Below, piece after piece: positions 17,557-25,259 of a stretch of 64,000 nucleotides of DNA. The notes under the pieces are model-generated. The model worked only from the letters and a program-made list of their open reading frames with translations, ran no database searches and was not told where the DNA came from. Position numbers and translations under genes: made by a program. Each line of letters starts with the position of its first letter. Within the stretch, counting starts at the first letter, position 1. The stretch is taken from contig NZ_OX638201.1 of assembly GCF_951805225.1 (NCBI RefSeq), positions 5,270,001 to 5,334,000 on the forward strand, in the 5' to 3' direction. This DNA is from an uncultured Flavobacterium sp. GTDB taxonomy: Bacteria; Bacteroidota; Bacteroidia; Flavobacteriales; Flavobacteriaceae.

Positions 17557-18645
17557 ATGTCAAAGCTTAAAATAAATATCATCCTTTTTGGAATTGGAAA
17601 TATCGGAAGTACTTTGATCAATCAAATTATAGAAAGTCAGGAGTTTTTTCTCGAAAGTAAAAATGTAGACTTTCATTTTCCGATTATCACAAATTCAACA
17701 GTAGCTTTTTTCGAGAAAGAAGGCGTTGGATATGCATGGGAGACCAATTTTCTGGAATTGGCCGTTCCTTTTAAAGTGCAGGATATTATTGCATTTGCCA
17801 AAGAAAATGAATTTGAGAATCTAATCGCGGTTGATGCAACTGCAAGTGACGAACTTATTCATCATTATAATACGTTGATCGAAAACGGATTTAATATTGT
17901 GGCGGTAAATAAAAAAGCCAATACATTGCCAATCGATTTATACAAAGAGATTAGGGCGAATCTTAAAAAGTATGACAAAGAATTTTTGTATGAAACATCG
18001 GTTGATACCGGTTTTCCTGTTTTACAAACCTTAAGAGATTTGTATTATTCGGGAGAGAAAATTACAAAGATTCGCGGTGTTTTTTCGGATAATCTGAGTT
18101 ATGTCTTTAACCGATTTTCTACAGAAGAAGCTACTTTTTCTTCGCTTTTAAAAGACGCGAGTTTACTCGGATTAATGCGATCGACTTTTAAAGAAGATTT
18201 ATCCGGAAATGATACAGCCAGAAAACTACTGATTTTGACGAGAGAAATCGGGAAGGATTTTGATTTATCAGATATAAAAATCGATTCTTTGCTTAGAGAA
18301 GAACATTTAGAAAAAAATGGCATTCTTAATAAAGAGGCAGTTGATAAATCATTCAAAATTGCAAAAATAACACAAGCGGATAATCATGTATTAAGATATG
18401 TAGGAGAATTCGATGTAGAAAAAAATACATTAGAAGTTAAATTAATTTCAGAACCTGTTACGTCAGCAATTGGTCAGCTAAAAGGATCTGATACCATTTT
18501 CGAAATTTATACCCAATCTTATGCAGATGTTCCAATCGTAATTCAAAGTGCATCGGCATGCAAACAAGCTATTTCAAGAGGAGTAATTACTGACATTTTG
18601 AAAGTGGCTGAAAAAATTAAAAATAAAGAAGCAGTTTGGTTGTAA
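17557..18645 (+). CDS. stand-alone homoserine dehydrogenase paralog with altered active site
   Basis: This 362-residue protein is homologous to the C-terminal half of ThrA at 20812: NAD motif FGIGNIGSTL, then VAVNKKANTL, LYETSVDTGFP, SDNLSYVFN, EDLSGNDTARKLL and an ending with SASACKQAISRGVITDIL. The catalytic Asp and Lys of GND--RK are kept. However, the segment aligned with ThrA's GYTEPDPREDL reads GLMRSTFKEDL, so the Glu that normally binds homoserine is replaced by Arg (residue 208). It may be inactive, altered in substrate, or regulatory. The ATG at 17557 is preferred because the ATG at 17506 lies in a repeat. Confidence 0.85.
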   Translation: MSKLKINIILFGIGNIGSTLINQIIESQEFFLESKNVDFHFPIITNSTVAFFEKEGVGYAWETNFLELAVPFKVQDIIAFAKENEFENLIAVDATASDELIHHYNTLIENGFNIVAVNKKANTLPIDLYKEIRANLKKYDKEFLYETSVDTGFPVLQTLRDLYYSGEKITKIRGVFSDNLSYVFNRFSTEEATFSSLLKDASLLGLMRSTFKEDLSGNDTARKLLILTREIGKDFDLSDIKIDSLLREEHLEKNGILNKEAVDKSFKIAKITQADNHVLRYVGEFDVEKNTLEVKLISEPVTSAIGQLKGSDTIFEIYTQSYADVPIVIQSASACKQAISRGVITDILKVAEKIKNKEAVWL

Positions 18646-19043
18646 GTGGCTTTTAATAGTAGTTAGTTGTTCTTTGATATTTTGAAACAGGAAAATTTGT
18701 AACGTATTTTTTGTAGGTTTTAACGTTCATTTTAACAAAAGGCAATTTTGTAAGATGTTTTTTAACGTTAAAATGATGTTTTTTAACGTTTTTTAAGATT
18801 AATTTGTTGATCCTCACTTGCGTAATTGAAAAAATATTCGCACATTTGTAATACCTCAAAAACACCAAGAAGATAAATTTAGTTTTCTAAATTATAGTAA
18901 TGTTGATCGAATAAAACCGTTGATAAATTTTATATCTTATTGATTTTGAAGAGAAAAAATAAGTAAAAATAATTCGGCAGTTTCGAGAAGCTTTTAAAGA
19001 CAAACAAATGCAAGATTTTTTTAAAATAGCAAGTAAATCAAAG
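18646..19043 (+). promoter_or_regulatory. long leader region with three TTTTAACGTT boxes
   Basis: No gene is convincing here. TTTTAACGTT occurs at 18718-18727, 18760-18769 and 18781-18790, with a looser GTAACGTA at 18700. AACGTT is self-complementary, so these look like protein-binding sites. A weak promoter (TTG near 18809, CACATTTG near 18849) follows the last box by about 20 bp. If it is used, the transcript has a leader of about 190 nt before leader peptide 3, including a small AAATTTAG/CTAAATT hairpin. Confidence 0.4.
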
Positions 19044-19109
19044 ATGAATAAATCCCTACAGATGAACAAGATGTTTAACGTCGCACGTATTTGTGTATGC
19101 GTCTGTTGA
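19044..19109 (+). CDS. Met/Cys leader peptide 3, ending in alternating Cys codons
   Basis: This 21-codon ORF (ATG to TGA) has Met at 1, 7 and 10 and ends ICVCVC, with Cys at 17, 19 and 21. The stop codon is the first part of a 13 bp antiterminator strand, and an intrinsic terminator follows 32 nt later. The order (leader, terminator, 63-residue protein, methionine genes) repeats that of the locus at 15590. The terminal Cys codons suggest that charged Cys-tRNA is the main signal. Confidence 0.82.
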   Translation: MNKSLQMNKMFNVARICVCVC

Positions 19110-19159
19110 TACTAAAAGTATATATAAGTTGTAAAAAACTTAAACCCTTTTGGTATTAA
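19106..19159 (+). promoter_or_regulatory. antiterminator pairing of the metX-thrA attenuator
   Basis: TTGATACTAAAAG (19106-19118) pairs with CTTTTGGTATTAA (19147-19159) over 13 bp with two G-U pairs. It shares CTTTTGG with the terminator's left arm, so only one can form. A ribosome stalled at Cys17 would have its front edge near 19105, just short of this strand. A ribosome at the TGA would cover it. Confidence 0.78.
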
Positions 19160-19179
19160 AAATCCAAAAGGGTTTTTTT
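19142..19179 (+). terminator. attenuator terminator before 63-residue protein B
   Basis: A perfect 12 bp stem (AAACCCTTTTGG at 19142-19153 with 19164-19175) is followed by a T7 tract. It has no complete gene in front of it other than leader peptide 3. Confidence 0.92.
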
Positions 19180-19258
19180 ATTCCATTTGGTTACCATAAC
19201 AAAGAATTAAATAAATAGTAAAGATTAAAATACGCAAACTAACTTAAACTTAAATATC

Positions 19259-19450
19259 ATGAGCACAATAAACTACTTAAGAAAAAAACTTTTCAGAAGC
19301 AAAATCGAAAGAAATAATCCACCGCCGGTAAACGAGTTAATCCACCCAAGTTTTGGAATAACTGAAACAGATAAAAAAGCGGAGACAAAAGCACCAAATT
19401 CATTATTGTTTTTGATGTATTCAAAAGAAAATGAAACTCTTTTCATCTAA
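19259..19450 (+). CDS. 63-residue protein B with SLLFLMYS motif, unknown function
   Basis: The protein starts MSTINYLRKKLFRSK and ends NSLLFLMYSKENETLFI. It has the same length and the same terminal motifs as protein A at 15770, with a divergent middle (NNPPPVNELIHPSFGI). It lies between an attenuator terminator and a SAM-I riboswitch, so its expression would respond to leader translation but not directly to the riboswitch. No signal peptide or known domain is visible. The conserved C-terminus in two otherwise different proteins implies selection for that part. Confidence 0.75.
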   Translation: MSTINYLRKKLFRSKIERNNPPPVNELIHPSFGITETDKKAETKAPNSLLFLMYSKENETLFI

Positions 19451-19640
19451 CTTGAAAAGCACTCATAAATTAAGGTAATACCTGCTTAATTTTACTGAGC
19501 AAATTGTTCGGTAATTTTTTGCGTATAATAGTTTTTGGTTGAATTATCTTTAAGAAATTGCAGAATCAGTTTCGATAAAATTTGTTAGTTTAAGAAATAA
19601 GTAGTTAATTTGCACCTTTAAGTTCAAAAACGTATTGAAA

Positions 19641-19747
19641 TGTTATAAAGAAAGGACGAGGGATTAGACCCGATGAATCCTTAGCAACCCTTCGTTAAAT
19701 CGAAGAAGGTGCTGCATTCTACCACGCCCAAACGTGGAAAGATAACA
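19641..19747 (+). ncRNA. SAM-I riboswitch before metX-like gene and thrA
   Basis: The S-box core is clear: closing stem TGTTAT (19641-19646) with ATAACA (19742-19747), GAGGGATTAGACCC, GATGAATCCTTAGCAACCC, a TTCG-CGAA hairpin, then AAGGTGCTGCATTCTACC. SAM binding to this class usually represses methionine genes. I see no U-tract terminator behind it. AAAGAAAG (19647-19654) in the first stem could pair with CTTTCTTT (19776-19783), which may be the switching partner near the start codon. Confidence 0.95.
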
Positions 19748-19820
19748 ACAAGAATTTTCTAGTTTCACTCTAGTACTTTCTTTCTAATATTTCCACATAC
19801 AAATCAATTAATAAAAAGAT

Positions 19821-20810
19821 TTGAAATTGGAAAATATACCAAGTCCCATTATAATTCAAGATTTCATCACCGAAAGTGGTGCAACATATCTTTCATTACC
19901 GTTAAGTTTTACGCTTTCTGGTTTGCCATTGCATAGCGCGCCTATAGTTTTGGTTAATCATGCTTTGACAGGAAACGCTGAGGTAACTGGAGAAAATGGT
20001 TGGTGGAATGATTTAATTGGCGAAGAAAAAACAATCGATACCCAAAAATATACCATTCTGGCATTTGATGTTCCGGGAAATGGAAACGATTCGTTTATAA
20101 TTGAAAATTATCTGGATTTTACCACGAGAGATATTGCCCGAATTTTTATAAAAGGTTTAGAAGCTTTAAATATTAGCCAAGTGAACACCATTATTGGAGG
20201 TTCTGTTGGCGGAGGAATCGCCTGGGAAATTCTTGCATTAGAACCTAATATTACTCAAAACCTAATTCCCATTGCGACAGACTGGAAATCTACAGACTGG
20301 ATGATTGCTAATTGCTATTTGCAAGAGCAGATTCTGAATAATTCTTCAAGACCAATAGAAGACGCCAGAATTCACGCAATGTTATGTTACAGATCTCCTG
20401 AATCATTCAAAGAAAAATTTCAGCGTACAATCAATGCCAATCTTTCTGTTTTTAATATAGAAAGCTGGTTGGCACATCACGGTGAAAAACTACAAAAGAG
20501 ATACCAATTGGCATCGTATAAATTGATGAACCAATTGCTTAAAACCATAGATATTACCAGAAATAGTGACGATTTTGAAACTTTAATGTCAAGAACAAAT
20601 GCAGCGATTCATATTATTGGAATCAATTCGGATTTGTTTTTTACACCAAAAGAAAATCGGGAAACTTTTCAGGACCTAAAAAAGTTCAAAGACAATGTTT
20701 TTTACAGCGAAATAGATTCAGTTCACGGACATGACGCTTTTTTAATCGAGTACAAACAATTAGATCATTTACTTGCCGATATTTTTAAGGCAGAAACAAT
20801 AGAAAAATAA
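19821..20810 (+). CDS. metX: MetX-like homoserine O-acyltransferase (alpha/beta hydrolase)
   Basis: This 329-residue protein belongs to the homoserine acetyltransferase branch of alpha/beta hydrolases. It has VNHALTGNAEV, the nucleophile elbow GGSVGGGIAWE (Ser near residue 134), the Asp region IGINSDLFFTP and the catalytic His in HGHDAFL. The product O-acetylhomoserine is the substrate of MetY upstream. No ATG is available near the N-terminus, so a TTG at 19821 is the likely start. It overlaps nothing and is followed after 1 bp by thrA, so the two are translated from one mRNA under the SAM-I riboswitch. It is slightly shorter than classical MetX. Confidence 0.82.
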   Translation: MKLENIPSPIIIQDFITESGATYLSLPLSFTLSGLPLHSAPIVLVNHALTGNAEVTGENGWWNDLIGEEKTIDTQKYTILAFDVPGNGNDSFIIENYLDFTTRDIARIFIKGLEALNISQVNTIIGGSVGGGIAWEILALEPNITQNLIPIATDWKSTDWMIANCYLQEQILNNSSRPIEDARIHAMLCYRSPESFKEKFQRTINANLSVFNIESWLAHHGEKLQKRYQLASYKLMNQLLKTIDITRNSDDFETLMSRTNAAIHIIGINSDLFFTPKENRETFQDLKKFKDNVFYSEIDSVHGHDAFLIEYKQLDHLLADIFKAETIEK

Positions 20811-20811
20811 A

Positions 20812-23226
20812 ATGAAAATATTAAAATTTGGAGGCAAATCGTTATCAAACGGAGAAGGACTTAGTAAGGTAGTTTCAATCATTTTAGATAAAGTAAATCA
20901 AGGCGAAAAAATTGCCGTAGTAGTTTCTGCCCGCGGAAATGCAACTGATGAATTAGAAGATATTTTAAGAATAGCTGCTAAAAACGGAAATTACAAACCT
21001 TTATTAGAAAGCTTTAAAGCATATCAAACTTCAGATTATCCGCAAGTTGATTTATCAGAAGAGTTTAATATTTTAGATAAACTTTTTGAAGGAGTAAGCC
21101 TGATTGGAGATTATAGCAATAAAATTAAAGATCAGATTTTATCTAAAGGCGAATTGCTTTCGGCTAAATTATTAACTTCAATTTTGGTTGAAAAAGGGAT
21201 TCCTGCAAATTTTGTTGATACAAGAGAATTGCTAAAAACCGATTCGAAATTTGGTGATGCGCAGCCTTTAGAACAACTTTCAAAGAAAAATGTAATCAAC
21301 TATTTCAAATTACATAACGGAGAAACAGTTAATATCGTTACAGGTTTTATTGGTTCAAATAACAACAACGACACAACAACATTAGGAAGAAATGGAAGTA
21401 ATTATACCGCTTCGTTAATTGCTAATTATTTAGATGCCGAAGAACTTCAAAACTTTACACACGTTGACGGAATTTATACCGCAAATCCTGATTTGGTTGC
21501 CGATGCTAAAAAAATCGAATACTTATCATTTAATGAAGCGAATGAATTAGCCAATTTTGGAGCAACAATTCTGCACGCTAAAACGATAATTCCATTATTA
21601 GAAAAAAATATTCCGCTTCGTATTTTAAATACTTTCAATCATGAAAACCGCGGAACTTTAATTACCTCAGATTCTGCTAAAGAAGGAATTAAAACACTTT
21701 CTGTTTTGGAAAATGTTTCTTTGGTAAATCTTGAAGGTCGTGGATTACTTGGAAAATCAGGAGTTGATGCTCGTATTTTTAAAGTTATGGGCGATCATAA
21801 TATCAGTGTAAGTATCATTTCTCAAGGTTCTTCAGAAAGAGGAATCGGATTGGTTGTGGCTAAAGATAAAGCAACTCTTGCAATGGTAGAATTAGAGAAA
21901 GAGTTTGAAAACGACTTTTATTCTAAAGATGTAAACCAAATTACAGTAACAGATAATGTTTCGGTAATTTCAATCATTGGTCAGGATTTAAGTACTTTCC
22001 ACAAGCCTTACACAGCCTTAATTAAAAACAAAATAGTTCCAATATTATTCAACAATACAGTTACGGGTAAAAACGTGAGTTTGGTTGTTAAAAAGGAAGA
22101 ACTGAACAAAGCTTTAAATGTAATTCACGGAGAGATTTTTGGAGTTTCTAAAAAAATCAACATTGCTATTTTCGGTCACGGATTAGTTGGAGGAACTTTG
22201 ATTAATCAAATTTTAGAATCGGCTGCAGCAATTGAGAAACGTAAAGATGTGAAATTGAACGTTTTTGCAATTGCGAATTCTAAAAAGTTACTTTTAAATA
22301 GAAATGGCGTAACTTCAAACTGGAAAAATGATATTGCAAGCAAAGGAGAAGCTTACACAATCAAAGATATTATCGCTTATGCAAATGAGTATCATTTAGA
22401 GAACTTAATTGCGATTGATAATACAGCAAGCGCAAGTTTTGTTGAGAATTATATTCCGCTTATCGAAAGCAGTTTCGATTTAATTTCATCAAATAAAGTA
22501 GCCAATACATTAAGCTATGGTTTTTATAAAGAATTGAGAAAATCGTTAACAGATAATCAGAAGAATTATTTATACGAGACTAATGTTGGTGCAGGATTAC
22601 CGCTAATTGATACGATAAAATTATTGCATCTTTCTGGTGAAAACATCACAAAAATAAAAGGAGTTTTCTCAGGAACATTAAGTTATTTATTTAATAATTT
22701 CTCTGCGAAAGATGCTCCGTTTAGCGAAATTTTGCAAGAAGCAATTGACAACGGATATACAGAACCAGACCCGCGTGAGGATTTATGCGGAAATGATGTG
22801 GGAAGAAAATTATTGATTTTGGCAAGAGAATTAGATTTGCAAAATGAGTTTGAAGAAATCTCAATTCAAAACTTAATTCCGGAACATTTACGTGAAGGAA
22901 ATGTTTCTGATTTCTTGACAAAACTAAAAGAATTCGATCCAATTTATGAGAAAATAAAAGCCGATCAAAAGCCAAATCACGTATTAAGATACATTGGTGA
23001 ATTGTCTGGAGATTTGCAAAATGACAAAGGAATTCTGGAAGTAAAATTAGTTTCAGTTCCATCAGATACAGCTTTAGGCGGATTAAAAGGTTCGGATTCT
23101 TTCTTCGAAATTTATACTGAATCTTACGGAGATCGTCCAATCGTTATTCAAGGAGCCGGTGCAGGTTCTGCAGTAACAGCAAGAGGTGTATTTGGAGATA
23201 TTTTGAGATTATCTGATAAAGGGTAA
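20812..23226 (+). CDS. thrA: bifunctional aspartokinase / homoserine dehydrogenase
   Basis: This enzyme performs the first and third steps from aspartate to homoserine. The 804 residues contain an aspartokinase domain (about 1-290; TTLGRNGSNYTASLIA, FGATILHAKTI), two ACT-type regulatory segments (about 300-455) and a homoserine dehydrogenase domain (about 460-804; FGHGLVGGTLINQI, GYTEPDPREDLCGNDVGRK, GAGAGSAVTARGVFGDIL). The N-terminal motif reads KFGGKS where most aspartokinases have KFGGTS. Coupling to metX and control by SAM-I suggest that flux here serves methionine. No thrB or thrC follows. Confidence 0.95.
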   Translation: MKILKFGGKSLSNGEGLSKVVSIILDKVNQGEKIAVVVSARGNATDELEDILRIAAKNGNYKPLLESFKAYQTSDYPQVDLSEEFNILDKLFEGVSLIGDYSNKIKDQILSKGELLSAKLLTSILVEKGIPANFVDTRELLKTDSKFGDAQPLEQLSKKNVINYFKLHNGETVNIVTGFIGSNNNNDTTTLGRNGSNYTASLIANYLDAEELQNFTHVDGIYTANPDLVADAKKIEYLSFNEANELANFGATILHAKTIIPLLEKNIPLRILNTFNHENRGTLITSDSAKEGIKTLSVLENVSLVNLEGRGLLGKSGVDARIFKVMGDHNISVSIISQGSSERGIGLVVAKDKATLAMVELEKEFENDFYSKDVNQITVTDNVSVISIIGQDLSTFHKPYTALIKNKIVPILFNNTVTGKNVSLVVKKEELNKALNVIHGEIFGVSKKINIAIFGHGLVGGTLINQILESAAAIEKRKDVKLNVFAIANSKKLLLNRNGVTSNWKNDIASKGEAYTIKDIIAYANEYHLENLIAIDNTASASFVENYIPLIESSFDLISSNKVANTLSYGFYKELRKSLTDNQKNYLYETNVGAGLPLIDTIKLLHLSGENITKIKGVFSGTLSYLFNNFSAKDAPFSEILQEAIDNGYTEPDPREDLCGNDVGRKLLILARELDLQNEFEEISIQNLIPEHLREGNVSDFLTKLKEFDPIYEKIKADQKPNHVLRYIGELSGDLQNDKGILEVKLVSVPSDTALGGLKGSDSFFEIYTESYGDRPIVIQGAGAGSAVTARGVFGDILRLSDKG

Positions 23227-23306
23227 TTTGATTTTAATTCCCGAGACTTTAAGATTAGGTTTTAGAATATTGAGATAAACAGTTATAAGAGACAAGTAAT
23301 ATTTGT

Positions 23307-24653
23307 ATGAATTATTTAAGGAAAAGCATAATATTGATAATTTCATGTATTGGTCTTATTGTATCTTGTAAGAAAGAAAAAGCAGAAGTAGTTGTACCAG
23401 AAGTAAAATTTGTTTATTCCTCTAAAGAGATTATTGCAGCAATTGATAAAGGTGATCTAAAAAAGTTAAAGGAATGTATTGAAAAAGGAGAAGATCCTAA
23501 TGGTCGATGCAAAGGTTATACCAGAGGCGGTAGAGAAGAAGGCCAGGAAAATATATCAGATAGAGACTGGACGCTTTTAATGTATGCTGTTTTTCATAAT
23601 GAAGCAGATATCGTAAAATTTCTTATAGCAAAAAAGGCAGATATAAATGCAGTAAATGCGGTTGGACATAGTGCTTTATTCCTGGCTTGTGCTAATAACG
23701 AAGAGAAGATGGGTTTGCTGTTGATAGAAAATGGGGCAGATGTAAATATTGGGAAAGATGATGATGGAATGAATGCTTTGCAATGGGCATTATCTTACGA
23801 ATTGAATGACTTATCATCAAAATTAATCGAAAAGGGCGCTGATGTAAATGCATTCTCTACAGAAACAGGGAGATCTGTTTTGATGGAAGCTTTTTTTTCG
23901 GACACCATAAAACCTGCAATTGCACATCGGATTATTGATTTGGGAGCAGAGGTTCATTTTATAGACCCAAGGAATAAAGAAACACCATTGATGCTGGCAT
24001 GTATGAGAAACGATAGTATCTCAGTAAAAAAATTAATTAACAAGGGAGCATATGTAAATCTTGAATCAAAAGCAGGTTATACCGCTTTGACATATGCAGC
24101 CGGAAATGATTTTCAAGATGCTTCATTGCTTCGTTATTTGGTCAGTAAAGGAGCTAAAATTAACGATCAAAATGTACCTTTGATAGACGCAGCACAAAGC
24201 GGAAGTTTAAAAAAAGTAAAGTTTTTGGTCGAAAACGGAGCAGATGTTAATAAAAGAAGACCTATAAATGGACTCTCTGCATTATTTGAAGCTGGATTTT
24301 CTGCCTATTTAGATATAGCAACCTATTTAATTGATAATGGAGCTAATGTTAATATTGAGAATTTTGATGGCGAAAGTGTACTGTATCGATCAATAGGAAG
24401 TGAAAAAGGGAGTTTTAAAATGGTCCAATTATTAATTGATAATGGGGCTAATGTTAATCACATAGATAAATCTGATAAAAGTACCGCTCTGATGAAAGCT
24501 GCTGAATATAATTTACCTGATATTGTGGCGCTTCTAATAGAAAAAGGAGCAAGTAAAGAAGGTGTGGATACTTACGGAAAAACAGCAAAAATGTATGCAG
24601 AAGAATCAGCAACCAGAACTGGAGATGATAAAATATTGACCTTTTTTGAATAA
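23307..24653 (+). CDS. ankyrin-repeat lipoprotein
   Basis: This 448-residue protein has a lipoprotein signal (MNYLRKSIILIISCIGLIVSC, lipobox Cys near 21) followed by about eleven ankyrin repeats (for example GADVN or GANVN ends at 33-residue spacing, WTLLMYAVFHNEADIVKFLI). Ankyrin repeats bind other proteins, and a lipid anchor would place this one in the periplasm. The gene has no functional link to the methionine genes around it beyond orientation. Confidence 0.88.
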   Translation: MNYLRKSIILIISCIGLIVSCKKEKAEVVVPEVKFVYSSKEIIAAIDKGDLKKLKECIEKGEDPNGRCKGYTRGGREEGQENISDRDWTLLMYAVFHNEADIVKFLIAKKADINAVNAVGHSALFLACANNEEKMGLLLIENGADVNIGKDDDGMNALQWALSYELNDLSSKLIEKGADVNAFSTETGRSVLMEAFFSDTIKPAIAHRIIDLGAEVHFIDPRNKETPLMLACMRNDSISVKKLINKGAYVNLESKAGYTALTYAAGNDFQDASLLRYLVSKGAKINDQNVPLIDAAQSGSLKKVKFLVENGADVNKRRPINGLSALFEAGFSAYLDIATYLIDNGANVNIENFDGESVLYRSIGSEKGSFKMVQLLIDNGANVNHIDKSDKSTALMKAAEYNLPDIVALLIEKGASKEGVDTYGKTAKMYAEESATRTGDDKILTFFE

Positions 24654-24695
24654 AAACAAAACAGCTTAGGAAAACAAAAATAAAACAACAACACA

Positions 24696-25121
24696 ATGAA
24701 AGTAACTTTAAACAGAGTAAACGACGCGTTTCATTTTAAACTCAAAAATGAAAGAGGTCATGTAGTTGACGTTGACAGCAGAGCCGAATTTGGCGGAAGC
24801 GATTTAGGTGCAAGCCCAATGGAACTTGTATTAATGGGAGTTGCAGGATGCAGCGCAATTGATATGATTTCGATTTTGAAGAAACAACGTCAGGAAATAA
24901 CTTCATTCAACGCTGAAGTTGAAGGAGAACGTGTAAAAGTTGGAGAAGCAACACCTTTTAAAGAAATCAACGTGGTTTTTTACTTAGAAGGAGATATTAA
25001 TCCCGAAAAAGCACAAAAAGCAGCACAACTTTCTTTCGAGAAATATTGTTCAGTTTCTAAAACAATCGAACCAACAGCTACAATAAACTACAAAGTTGTA
25101 TTAAACAACGAAGCATTATAA
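24696..25121 (+). CDS. OsmC/Ohr family protein
   Basis: This 141-residue protein has the OsmC fold signature SPMELVLMGVAGCSAIDMISILKK, with the first redox Cys near 53, and a second Cys in FEKYCSVSKTIEP near residue 115. OsmC proteins reduce organic peroxides with this Cys pair. The subgroup next to Met/Cys enzymes, as here, may instead handle sulfur species, but that is inference. It is 42 bp after the ankyrin gene, so transcription may be shared. Confidence 0.85.
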   Translation: MKVTLNRVNDAFHFKLKNERGHVVDVDSRAEFGGSDLGASPMELVLMGVAGCSAIDMISILKKQRQEITSFNAEVEGERVKVGEATPFKEINVVFYLEGDINPEKAQKAAQLSFEKYCSVSKTIEPTATINYKVVLNNEAL

Positions 25122-25258
25122 ATTAGAAAATTAGTCAATTTGAGAATTAGATAATTTTTTGGTTGACTTAAAACTCACTATAGTTTTAGTTTTAAATTCT
25201 GGTTTTTATCTATAGAAAAAACTTGGAACTTAAAACTCGAAACTAGAAAAACTAAAAA
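25121..25258 (+). repeat. two degenerate tandem repeat tracts, period 8 and period 7
   Basis: 25121-25160 is built of 8 bp units beginning AATTAG or AATTTG. 25221-25258 is built of about 7 bp units ending in AAAC or GAAC and runs into the start codon of the next gene. Both belong to the class of 7-8 bp tracts found in many spacers of this window. Nothing else is visible in the spacer. Confidence 0.6.
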
Positions 25259-25259
25259 A

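Noticed and set aside
22721..23140. Minus-strand frame of 139 codons inside thrA
   Set aside because: It lies entirely within the well-supported homoserine dehydrogenase domain and reads as an antisense shadow rich in Leu/Phe.
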